Source of the DNA: GH45 sp965370965
GTDB lineage: Bacteria; Bacteroidota; Bacteroidia; Bacteroidales; SZUA-534
Direction of reading: 5' to 3'
DNA length: 10,133 bases
Assembly (NCBI GenBank): GCA_965370965.1
Contig: CBDUWQ010000142.1
Coordinates: 1-10,133, forward strand
Shown here one piece after another: positions 1 through 6,988 of the stretch. The position numbers were made by a program, and so were the translations under genes. A model generated the notes under the pieces. It did not search any database. It was not told the origin of the DNA and worked only from the letters and a program-made list of their open reading frames with translations. Within the stretch, counting starts at the first letter, position 1, and each line of letters starts with the position of its first letter.

Positions 1-331
1 ATTAGATACAGCAAAGAAACTATAAACTAATATAGTTTCCAAATTTATTTAGGTTTTTCTCAAAAAATTTATTTATTGAATGGAGTTTTTGTTTGGAATT
101 GAACTCTAAACCAAGGTTTTCATCATTGAGAATTCAAACTAACGTAAAAATTAGTTGCTGATTATCAATTATTTATAATTTCAATATTTTTGTCCATTTT
201 TTTGCTTTTTCCTTTCCAACGTTAGTAAAAATATTCAACTGAATTTTTTAGTAAGTGGATTGCACATAACGAATAAATATAGTTACTTTACAACTATTAT
301 TTGTTAATAAACCGTTTAACTGAATTATAAA
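1..331. other. Gene-free leader upstream of PAP2 gene
   Basis: No open frame here resembles a protein and no tRNA-like fold is visible. The stretch is very AT-rich and holds several short repeats: a perfect 9-bp inverted repeat at 16-24/31-39, an 8-bp inverted pair ACTAACGT (138-145) and ACGTTAGT (219-226), a 6-bp pair AACTAA (137-142)/TTAGTT (151-156), and a direct repeat AACTGAATT (237-245 and 318-326). A box TATTTTTG (185-192) matches the Bacteroidota -7 consensus TAnnTTTG. The nearest upstream TTG (155-157) is 27 bases away, which is longer than usual, so a promoter for the phosphatase gene is only possible. The gene upstream of the window is not visible. Confidence 0.6.
16..39. repeat. 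9-bp inverted repeat, possible weak hairpin
   Basis: GAAACTATA (16-24) and TATAGTTTC (31-39) are perfect reverse complements around a 6-base spacer AACTAA. The stem is AT-rich, with two G-C pairs, and is followed by a mixed A/T stretch rather than a clean U tract. It could be the 3' hairpin of a gene outside the window or a protein-binding palindrome. Neither role is shown by the sequence. Confidence 0.35.
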
Positions 332-1006
332 ATGCAAAGTTTATTTAAAGGTAACAAGGTCTATTTTTACTATGTTTTTTTGGTGTTTCTTTTAGCAAGT
401 TCATTGGTGTTAATTATTGTTCCTTATGGTAATGAGGTTTTGTTTATTAATAAATTTGCTACTGAACTATTTGATAAGGCAGCAATTTTTTTAACCCAGT
501 TTGGACTTGGGCTGGTAATGGGTATGTTAGCTATTATTTTTATATTTATTCGTTATTATTATTCAATAGCAACTGTAATAAGTCTTATTTTTACAGGCAT
601 TTTCACAGGTATTTTCAAAAAAGTTCTTTTTAAGGGGATGCCTCGTCCAACCGGATATTTTAGCGATTCTGATTTTTTTCATTTAATACCTGATTTTGAT
701 TACCATGCATTAAACACATTTCCGAGTGGGCATGCTATGACCGCCATTGCTATTTTTTTGTTATTGGCTTTTGCATTTAACAGTAAGCGATGGAGTATAT
801 TTTTGGCTGTATTTGGAATTGCAGTTGCATTAACACGCATTTATTTATTGCAACATTTTTTGCTTGATGTTTTTGTAGGGTCAATTTTTGGGGTTTTATG
901 TAGTTTATTGGGGTTGCACTTTGCACGGTTAATTTTAAAACGAGATGAGAAACTGCTAAACAGAAGTTTGTTGGATGAGCCTTTTTTGAGGAGAATAAAA
1001 AAGTAA
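332..1006 (+). CDS. PAP2-family membrane phosphatase
   Basis: A 224-residue integral membrane protein of the phosphatidic acid phosphatase type 2 / haloperoxidase superfamily. These enzymes hydrolyse phosphate from lipid phosphates such as undecaprenyl pyrophosphate, phosphatidylglycerol phosphate or lipid A. The substrate cannot be told from this sequence. About six hydrophobic helices are visible, near residues 11-30, 55-73, 77-95, 135-149, 153-168 and 178-200. The three signature motifs are present: a C1-like KVLFKGMPRP (97-106), C2 PSGH (131-134, His134 being the expected acid/base) and C3 R169-x5-H175-x3-D179, where His175 would be the phosphorylated nucleophile. In C1 the Lys-to-RP spacing is seven residues, one more than the textbook KX6RP. 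The ATG at 332 has no Shine-Dalgarno, as is usual in Bacteroidota. The gene ends 8 bases from the converging uvrC stop. Confidence 0.9.
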   Translation: MQSLFKGNKVYFYYVFLVFLLASSLVLIIVPYGNEVLFINKFATELFDKAAIFLTQFGLGLVMGMLAIIFIFIRYYYSIATVISLIFTGIFTGIFKKVLFKGMPRPTGYFSDSDFFHLIPDFDYHALNTFPSGHAMTAIAIFLLLAFAFNSKRWSIFLAVFGIAVALTRIYLLQHFLLDVFVGSIFGVLCSLLGLHFARLILKRDEKLLNRSLLDEPFLRRIKK

Positions 1007-1014
1007 GATTATTA

Positions 1015-2844
1015 TTAATTGTTTGTTTTTTCTTCCCTGTCATTAAAAAACTCATAAACTACCTGCCCTTTTGCTTTTCCAACTACCTGTGCAAGCTGTT
1101 TGGCTGTTTTTGTTTTTATTGCCTCAACCGATTTGAATTCGGTAAGCAGTTTTTCAATTAGTTTTTCGCCAATACCCGGTATATCCTGCAATTCTGATTT
1201 TATAAATGCTTTTGACCGCTTTTGCCTGTGAAAGGTTATACCAAACCTATGTGATTCGTTTCTGATATGCTGTATTATTTTAAGCGTTTCGCTGTTTTTA
1301 TCAAGGTAAATTGGCACAGAGTCGCCGGGAAAATATATCTCCTCAAGTTTTTTTGCTATTCCTATAATTGCAATTTCACCTATTAAATTTAGTTTGGTTA
1401 AGCTGTTTACAGCTGCTCCCAACTGGCCTTTGCCACCATCAATAACAATAAGTTGTGGTAATGTTTGTTTTTCATTTAAAAGCCTTTTATAACGACGGTA
1501 AATTATCTCTTCCATTGATGCAAAATCGTTTGCGCCAATTACTGTTTTTATATTAAAATGACGGTAATCGCGTTTATTGGGCTTGCCATTTTTAAAAACC
1601 ACACAGCTTGCCACAGGGGTTGTGCCTTGTATGTTACTATTGTCGAAACCCTCAATATGCACAGGTTGCTTATTTAACCGCAAGTCTTTTTTCATGGTTT
1701 CCATAATGCGGTCAACACGTTTTTGAGGGGTACGGTTCATCTCTTGCTTTATTTTTTCTTTTTTGAAATAAAATGCGTTTCTCATGCTTAGGTCAAGCAG
1801 CTTTTTTTTATCGCCCCGTTTTGGCACTAAAAATTTAACATTATCAATTTCAAAATCAAGTTTAAACGGAACAATAATTTCGTGAGATGTGCTTTGAAGC
1901 CTTTGCCTTATTTCGGTTATGGCAGTAAGCAGCAGCGACTCTTTCTCTTCAATAGTGCGTTTTTTCATTTCAATTGTGTGCACTTGAACAATGCCCCCGT
2001 TTACTACCTTTAAAAAATTTATATATGCACTGCCATCATCTTCAACAAACGAAAAAACATCAATATTATGAACTGTTGGGCTTACAATGGTTGATTTTGC
2101 CTGATAATTTTCTAAATGGTCAAGTTTCTCTTTCATTTTTTGAGCCTCTTCAAACTTATATTGCCGGCTCAGCTCGCTCATTTCTTTTTTTAGTATTTTT
2201 ATTACTTGTTTAATATTTCCCTTTAATATATTTTTAATGCTTTCAATACTTTGGTTGTAATTGTTTATGGTTTGTTTGCCGATGCAGCCCCCTAAGCAGT
2301 TGCCAATATGATATTCAAGACATACCTTGTATTTACCGGCATCAATATTTTTTTGAGCCAAATTAAGGGTACATGTGCGTAAAGGGTATAGTTGCCTAAT
2401 AAAGCCGAGCACAACTTTCAAAGTTCTTCCGCTTGTGTACGGACCAAAATAGGTGCTGCCGTCGCGTATAAAATTGCGTGTTGAAAAAACTCTGGGGAAA
2501 GGCTCGTTTTTAATACATATCCAAGGGTATGTTTTATCGTCTTTTAGCATTGCATTGTATCGGGGCTGGTATTTTTTTATCAGGTTGTTTTCAAGCAGCA
2601 GTGCATCTTGTTCGGTATCAACCACAATATGTTTTATTTGTTTAATGTTTTTAACTAAAATGCGTGTTTTGCCACTTTCGTGATATTTAGTGAAGTATGA
2701 CAGAACACGCTTTTTTAAGTTTTTGGCCTTTCCAACATAAATTATAGTGCCTTTATTATCAATGTATTGATAAACACCTGGGTTATCGGGCAAACCGGCG
2801 GCTTTTTCTTTTAAAAAGGTTATATGTTTTTGCGGAATATTCAT
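1015..2844 (-). CDS. uvrC: UvrABC excinuclease subunit C
   Basis: A 609-residue UvrC, close to the family's usual 600 or so. It makes the 3' and 5' incisions around lesions marked by UvrA and UvrB in cytoplasmic nucleotide excision repair. Domains in order: a GIY-YIG endonuclease (about 17-96; GVY 23-25, YVG 36-38, Arg46 and Glu85 at the expected catalytic places); a cysteine cluster C158, C175, C183, C187 of the kind reported to hold an iron-sulfur cluster in UvrC; a UVR motif (about 217-250) that contacts UvrB; the RNase H-like second nuclease (about 380-545) with Asp401 in EGFDNSN, Asp440, Asp469 in VIDGGKGQ and His532; and a C-terminal helix-hairpin-helix pair (about 552-600, LQDIPGIGEKL) for DNA binding. 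All key residues appear intact. It is divergent from tsaE and convergent with the PAP2 gene. Confidence 0.97.
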   Translation of the reverse strand: MNIPQKHITFLKEKAAGLPDNPGVYQYIDNKGTIIYVGKAKNLKKRVLSYFTKYHESGKTRILVKNIKQIKHIVVDTEQDALLLENNLIKKYQPRYNAMLKDDKTYPWICIKNEPFPRVFSTRNFIRDGSTYFGPYTSGRTLKVVLGFIRQLYPLRTCTLNLAQKNIDAGKYKVCLEYHIGNCLGGCIGKQTINNYNQSIESIKNILKGNIKQVIKILKKEMSELSRQYKFEEAQKMKEKLDHLENYQAKSTIVSPTVHNIDVFSFVEDDGSAYINFLKVVNGGIVQVHTIEMKKRTIEEKESLLLTAITEIRQRLQSTSHEIIVPFKLDFEIDNVKFLVPKRGDKKKLLDLSMRNAFYFKKEKIKQEMNRTPQKRVDRIMETMKKDLRLNKQPVHIEGFDNSNIQGTTPVASCVVFKNGKPNKRDYRHFNIKTVIGANDFASMEEIIYRRYKRLLNEKQTLPQLIVIDGGKGQLGAAVNSLTKLNLIGEIAIIGIAKKLEEIYFPGDSVPIYLDKNSETLKIIQHIRNESHRFGITFHRQKRSKAFIKSELQDIPGIGEKLIEKLLTEFKSVEAIKTKTAKQLAQVVGKAKGQVVYEFFNDREEKTNN

Positions 2845-2885
2845 TATAACAAATTGAATAACTTGTGCATATTGGTAATAAAAAT

Positions 2886-2893
2886 CAAAAATA
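2886..2893 (-). promoter_or_regulatory. Candidate -7 box for uvrC
   Basis: Read on the minus strand this is TATTTTTG, a full match to the Bacteroidota -7 consensus TAnnTTTG. It lies about 42 bases before the uvrC ATG, which would give a short leader. No TTG is found at the 17-23 base spacing expected for the -33 element; the nearest is 13 bases away. In such AT-rich DNA a chance match is plausible. Confidence 0.3.
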
Positions 2894-2915
2894 TTAATAT
2901 TATAAGCAACATATG

Positions 2916-2923
2916 TATATTTG
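2916..2923 (+). promoter_or_regulatory. Candidate -7 box for tsaE
   Basis: TATATTTG, followed by C, matches the Bacteroidota -7 consensus TAnnTTTG exactly and sits 20 bases before the tsaE ATG at 2944. Transcription would begin near 2930, leaving a very short leader. There is no TTG at the usual -33 distance. The position supports the internal ATG as the real start of tsaE, because an earlier ATG at 2824 would lie upstream of this promoter. Confidence 0.45.
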
Positions 2924-2943
2924 CATCTAAAATTGTAATTACA

Positions 2944-3357
2944 ATGGGCAAAATAGTTTTTAATAGTTTAAATGAGATAAAAAAGGCTGCCGCCGATTTT
3001 TTAGAGCAGAACAAAAACAACAAGCAGTTTGCTTTTTATGGTGAAATGGGGGCAGGCAAAACAACATTTATAAAAGAGCTTTGTCAACTATTGGGCTCAA
3101 CCGATGTTGTAACCAGCCCAACTTTTTCAATAATAAACGAATATCACACTACAAACAGCGGGCGTATTTTTCATTTCGATTTTTACAGGATAAAGGATAT
3201 TGAAGAGGTTTATAATATTGGTTACGAGGACTATTTTTACTCTGATGACTATTGTTTTGTTGAGTGGCCCGAATTAATTGAAGAGCTTATTCCGGAAACC
3301 ATGAAAAAGGTTACAATTAGTGTTATGGAAAATAACACAAGAGAGATTAGCTATTAA
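2944..3357 (+). CDS. tsaE: tRNA t6A37 synthesis ATPase TsaE
   Basis: A 137-residue P-loop ATPase of the TsaE (YjeE) family. It is the energising subunit of the TsaB-TsaD-TsaE complex, which transfers threonylcarbamoyl to A37 of ANN-decoding tRNAs in the cytoplasm. Seen here: Walker A GEMGAGKTT (33-41), the family block VTSPTFSIINEY (56-67), a Walker B-like strand HFDFYRI (77-83) and the C-terminal FVEWPE (105-110). The frame is open back to an ATG at 2824, but that start would add 40 hydrophobic, non-homologous residues and overlap the 5' end of uvrC. The ATG at 2944 gives the normal family N-terminus and follows a good -7 box. The stop TAA (3355-3357) directly abuts the stop of the converging kinase gene. 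The partners tsaB and tsaD are not in the window. Confidence 0.95.
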   Translation: MGKIVFNSLNEIKKAAADFLEQNKNNKQFAFYGEMGAGKTTFIKELCQLLGSTDVVTSPTFSIINEYHTTNSGRIFHFDFYRIKDIEEVYNIGYEDYFYSDDYCFVEWPELIEELIPETMKKVTISVMENNTREISY

Positions 3358-4527
3358 TCAGGTTATCTGTTTAGGCAATACAATTTTAAATGTTGTGCCA
3401 TGGCTAATTTCTGAGTTGAGCACAAATATTTTACCATTGTGGTAATTCTCGACAATACGTTTTGAAAGCGATAAACCAAGTCCCCAACCCCTCTCTTTTG
3501 AAGTATAGCCTGGGTTAAAAATTGTTTTTTGCTTGCTTTTAGGTATTCCTTTTCCGGTATCGGTCATCTCAATAGTAACCTCTTTTGCATTCTCAGTCAA
3601 ATAAATGGTAATCTCTCCTTTTCCGTTCATTGCATCTACCGAGTTTTTTACCAAATTTTCGATAACCCAATGAAACAGCGAACCATTTAAGGGTATAATT
3701 ACCTCGTCTGTTGCATTATAATTTAATTCAAATTTAATGTTTTTTGATGTTCGTGTTTTCATGTACCCAATGGCAGCATCAAGTATTATACGTAAATCGG
3801 ATAACGGTAAATCAGGAAGAGAACCTATTTTTGAAAAGCGCTCAGCCACCATTTGCAAACGGTTTACGTCTTTCCCCATCTCTTTAATGTAACTTTTATT
3901 TTCATCGGTTTGCTCTAATATTTCAAGCCATGCCATTAACGATGAAATAGGGGTACCCAATTGGTGTGCTGTCTCTTTTGACATACCTACCCATACTTGA
4001 TTTTGCTCGGCTTTGCGCGATGAGCTAAAAGCAAAATATGCAATTAAAATAAACAGTGAAATCACACCCAGTTGTATGTATGGGTATATTGTTAGTTGTT
4101 TTAATATTGATGAGTCTTCATAGTATATATAATTTTTTGTGCCATCTGGAAAGTCAATTACAATACGGTCGTGCCCCTCTTTCATTTTATAAAGTTTATG
4201 ATATAAGTATTTTTCATTATTCTTTTTCCCTTTTTTTAAGTTTATAGCGGTTACAATGCTATCGTTGTTGTTTACCAAAATAACAGGGATGGTTGTGTTT
4301 TTAGAAACAATTTTCAAGTAAAAACTAATTTCCTGCTGCATATCCTCCATGTTGGTAAGGGCAGTTTGGGCTTCGGCCCATATTTTCATGTTTTTTTGCT
4401 CCTCAACCTCCATTTTTTTTACCAAGTTACCAGTATATGTGAGCGATAGTACACCAATAATAATGGCAACTATAAAAAGGGCTACTTTCCACCTTTTTTT
4501 ATGTTTGTAGAAGGTCATTTTTTGCAT
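3358..4527 (-). CDS. Two-helix membrane sensor histidine kinase, orphan
   Basis: A 389-residue sensor kinase that would autophosphorylate on His and pass the phosphate to a response regulator. Layout: transmembrane helix about 14-33; an extracytoplasmic segment of about 110 residues (35-145) that I cannot assign to a sensor family; a second helix about 149-168; a HisKA helix with the H-box KETAHQLGTP (His188); then an HATPase_c domain with the N-box (Glu290, Asn291, Asn295), the G1 box DTGKGIP (323-329) and the G2 box GWGLGLSL (347-354). No HAMP domain is obvious and no receiver domain or regulator gene lies beside it. The size, topology and HQLGTP H-box resemble the PorY-type kinases of Bacteroidota that signal to PorX in type IX secretion control. 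That is a lead, not an identification. The start could also be the Met at residue 4. A possible -7 box lies at 4569-4576. Confidence 0.9.
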   Translation of the reverse strand: MQKMTFYKHKKRWKVALFIVAIIIGVLSLTYTGNLVKKMEVEEQKNMKIWAEAQTALTNMEDMQQEISFYLKIVSKNTTIPVILVNNNDSIVTAINLKKGKKNNEKYLYHKLYKMKEGHDRIVIDFPDGTKNYIYYEDSSILKQLTIYPYIQLGVISLFILIAYFAFSSSRKAEQNQVWVGMSKETAHQLGTPISSLMAWLEILEQTDENKSYIKEMGKDVNRLQMVAERFSKIGSLPDLPLSDLRIILDAAIGYMKTRTSKNIKFELNYNATDEVIIPLNGSLFHWVIENLVKNSVDAMNGKGEITIYLTENAKEVTIEMTDTGKGIPKSKQKTIFNPGYTSKERGWGLGLSLSKRIVENYHNGKIFVLNSEISHGTTFKIVLPKQIT

Positions 4528-4568
4528 AATTAAATACTAACGAATATAGCATGGTTTTATTGTTTTAT

Positions 4569-4576
4569 CAAAACTA
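4569..4576 (-). promoter_or_regulatory. Candidate -7 box for histidine kinase gene
   Basis: On the minus strand this reads TAGTTTTG, a full match to TAnnTTTG, 42 bases before the kinase ATG. The predicted leader is therefore short. No TTG is present at the expected -33 spacing, so the promoter may be weak, activator-dependent or a chance match. Confidence 0.35.
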
Positions 4577-4607
4577 AACCAATGGATTATGAACTTTATT
4601 TTATGGT

Positions 4608-4637
4608 GGTTATAAAAAAGTTGCTAATTTTATAACC
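4608..4637. promoter_or_regulatory. Perfect 10-bp inverted repeat in divergent promoter region
   Basis: GGTTATAAAA (4608-4617) and TTTTATAACC (4628-4637) are exact reverse complements around a 10-base spacer AAGTTGCTAA. The repeat lies between the histidine kinase gene (-) and the TPR-caspase gene (+), 42 bases before the caspase ATG. Its right arm overlaps TAATTTTA (4625-4632), the nearest thing to a -7 box for the caspase gene (one mismatch to TAnnTTTG). It could be an operator for a dimeric regulator or form an RNA hairpin in a leader. No regulator is named by the sequence. Confidence 0.4.
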
Positions 4638-4679
4638 CATTTCAGCAAATTAAATAATTACAATATTCAATTAGTTATT

Positions 4680-6935
4680 ATGCAAAAAAGCTATTTCATT
4701 CTCTTACTCTTTTTTTATGCAGTATCAGCATCGTGCCAAACCTTAAACAATAAGTGGTTAGAGCAGATTGATAAAGGAAAAGTGGAGTATAGTATAAATA
4801 ATTATTCTGATGCGCTGCAATATTTTATTAGAGCATCGCAGTTGGTGCCAATTGATACCACAGCTTACACCTATATGCTTGATTGCGCCTATAAAACACA
4901 AGATGCCAAAATGTTTTTTAAGAGTTTTGATAAACTGTTGTTTTTGGATTATGAATCGGTCAGAGCGTATCACCTTGCCATAAAAGTATCTGTTGAGGTT
5001 GAAAAAGATTATCAAAAAGCAGTTATTTATGTTGAAACAGCAAAAGAAAAATATCCAACGGATAAAAAAATCCTTATGGCAGATATTATGATCTATTTTC
5101 AATATGGCGATTATGATGCTGCAATGGAAAAGTTAGAAGCTTATCTAAAACTTTTTTCTGATGATAAAAAAGCCATTAATTTGGTATTTAAAATTCAATA
5201 TGAAATTAATAAAGATCCGGTTTCAGCTTTAAAAACACTTGAAAAGGCTCAAAAATTTTTTCCCGACGACCAAGAATATGTAAAAAAAGAGGTTAATATT
5301 TACATTGAAACAGGACAGATGGAAGCTGCCGAAGAAAAGTTTAATAAACTTATTGAACTAAACCCTTTTGAGGCAAAGCATTATTATAACCTTTCGTTAA
5401 TACTTTATAATAAGGGAGATTACCAACAATCGGTTGAATTGGCATCAAAGGCAGTAGAATTAGACCCCGATTTTTTAGAAGCCATTTTTAACGTGGGCAC
5501 TTTTTTTTATCATAAAGCTCTTCAGTATAATGAGCAACTAAATAAAATGACTCCATATCAATATACATATAATGGGCAGGGGCGTGATATTGAACTTACA
5601 GCAAAATCGTTTTTTGAAGCAGCAAAACCATATTTTGAACGTGCAGTTGAGCTTAATACAAATGAGTTAGGAGCATTTGAGAATTTGAATACTATTAATG
5701 CCCTTTTAGCAAATATTGAAAAAAACCAAGAGTTGACAAATCCGTATTTTACCGATTTGGATAGCGAAGAAAAACATAAAGTTTATCCCGATTATGAGTT
5801 AATAGATTTTTTATTTACATACCCCGGTGGTCAAAGTAACCTTGAGAAAGGTCAAACCGGAGAGCTTGTTGTAACAGTTAAAAATAATGGGCAGCAGCCT
5901 TTTAATAATGTTGAGCTACGGTTAATGGAGCCTTTTGTGAATCCTATGTTGTCATTTAAAAACACATTTCCAATACCAAATTTAAATGCCGGCGAAGATA
6001 CTACCGTAACAATTCTGTTTACCTATTTGCAAAACAATGTAAATACGGTTGGTATTAATAAACCTGAGGGGGCAAAAAACTTAGTGCGCTTTTTTATTAC
6101 CGCTGCCGATGAAAAATATACCGATTTAAAACAGGTTGATATCACAATGGGCAAGGCACTTTTGGCTTTTGTTGAAAACAATGAGTTTTTTTCTGAAACA
6201 ATTGATATTGATTTTACACCTGCAGTAAAAGCAGTAAACTTTTTATTGGTTATTGGTATCGATAATTATAAATATTGGCCGCCTTTAGGTAATGCTGTTG
6301 CCGATGCAAAAAATATTAAGCAAACATTGCTTAATCAATATGAGGTAAATAGCGATAATGTTTTTGAATTGTATAACAACGATGCAACAAGAAACAGTAT
6401 TATTAACGAGTTAATTAAAATAAAAAGGGAGCTGACCAATAACGATAACCTGATTATTTACTATGCCGGGCATGGCGATTATAATACAAAAACCGATGAG
6501 GGAGCATGGATTCCTGTAAATGCCAATGTTAATAGCGAAAGCGAGTATTTGGGCAATAAAACCCTACTAGGTTTTTTGAACTCATTAAACACAAAGCATA
6601 CTTTTTTAATTGCTGATGCATGTTTTTCAGGATCGCTGTTTGTATCTGATGATGAAATGACCTATAAACCCAATAATGACAAAATTAAGTCGCGCTGGGG
6701 CTTTACCTCAGGTAATATTGAATATGTTGCAGATGGAGGGCAGGGGCAGGGAAGCCCGTTTGCCAAGTATTTGACAGAAGCCCTTACTGAAAATAAAAGG
6801 GAGTATATTGCAGTTACCGAGCTTATATCATATGTTAAATTTAAAGTGCGCAATAATGCCATTCAAACACCAATCGGTCGTCCTTTAAAGCTTGATGGTA
6901 ATGAGGGAGGCGAGTTTCTTTTATATACGAAATAG
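4680..6935 (+). CDS. Secreted TPR protein with C-terminal caspase-like peptidase
   Basis: A 751-residue exported protein. The first 20 or so residues form a signal peptide (hydrophobic 5-15) ending SASCQ. Cys19 could be a lipoprotein cysteine, but Ser at -3 is a poor lipobox, so cleavage by signal peptidase I is also possible. About eight TPR-like helix pairs follow (about 26-330, clearest at 197-264, with an insert around 283-308). Residues about 385-490 look like a beta-sandwich of the CARDB/NEW3 sort. The C-terminus (about 518-749) is a peptidase C14 (caspase/metacaspase) domain: strand FLLVIGIDNY (521-530), catalytic His598 in YYAGHGD and Cys648 in DACFSGS, plus SRWGFTSG (671-678) and SPF (692-694). 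Both dyad residues are present, so it should be active. Bacterial relatives often cut after Arg or Lys; specificity here is unknown. TPRs probably bind partners. The gene following is also secreted, 50 bases on. Confidence 0.9.
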   Translation: MQKSYFILLLFFYAVSASCQTLNNKWLEQIDKGKVEYSINNYSDALQYFIRASQLVPIDTTAYTYMLDCAYKTQDAKMFFKSFDKLLFLDYESVRAYHLAIKVSVEVEKDYQKAVIYVETAKEKYPTDKKILMADIMIYFQYGDYDAAMEKLEAYLKLFSDDKKAINLVFKIQYEINKDPVSALKTLEKAQKFFPDDQEYVKKEVNIYIETGQMEAAEEKFNKLIELNPFEAKHYYNLSLILYNKGDYQQSVELASKAVELDPDFLEAIFNVGTFFYHKALQYNEQLNKMTPYQYTYNGQGRDIELTAKSFFEAAKPYFERAVELNTNELGAFENLNTINALLANIEKNQELTNPYFTDLDSEEKHKVYPDYELIDFLFTYPGGQSNLEKGQTGELVVTVKNNGQQPFNNVELRLMEPFVNPMLSFKNTFPIPNLNAGEDTTVTILFTYLQNNVNTVGINKPEGAKNLVRFFITAADEKYTDLKQVDITMGKALLAFVENNEFFSETIDIDFTPAVKAVNFLLVIGIDNYKYWPPLGNAVADAKNIKQTLLNQYEVNSDNVFELYNNDATRNSIINELIKIKRELTNNDNLIIYYAGHGDYNTKTDEGAWIPVNANVNSESEYLGNKTLLGFLNSLNTKHTFLIADACFSGSLFVSDDEMTYKPNNDKIKSRWGFTSGNIEYVADGGQGQGSPFAKYLTEALTENKREYIAVTELISYVKFKVRNNAIQTPIGRPLKLDGNEGGEFLLYTK

Positions 6936-6988
6936 AAATAATATATATTAAAAACGATGCATGAATTGTTTTATTAAAAAATATCTTG

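Noticed and set aside
777..1055. Minus-strand open frame of 92 codons
   Set aside because: It lies inside the 3' ends of the PAP2 gene and uvrC in another frame, and the product has no recognisable domain. Treated as a shadow.
2824..2943. A 40-residue N-terminal extension of TsaE from the ATG at 2824
   Set aside because: It overlaps the start of uvrC and lies upstream of the -7 box. The added residues are Ile/Asn-rich and unlike any TsaE. The ATG at 2944 gives the normal family N-terminus.
4758..5102. Minus-strand open frame of 114 codons within the caspase gene
   Set aside because: It is fully contained in a strong coding frame with TPR repeats on the plus strand. The antisense product is Ile/Phe/Cys-rich with no domain.
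6939..6950. 12-base palindrome TAATATATATTA between the caspase gene and its neighbour
   Set aside because: It is pure A/T low-complexity sequence, which is expected by chance here. It has no G-C pairs and no T tract to act as a terminator.
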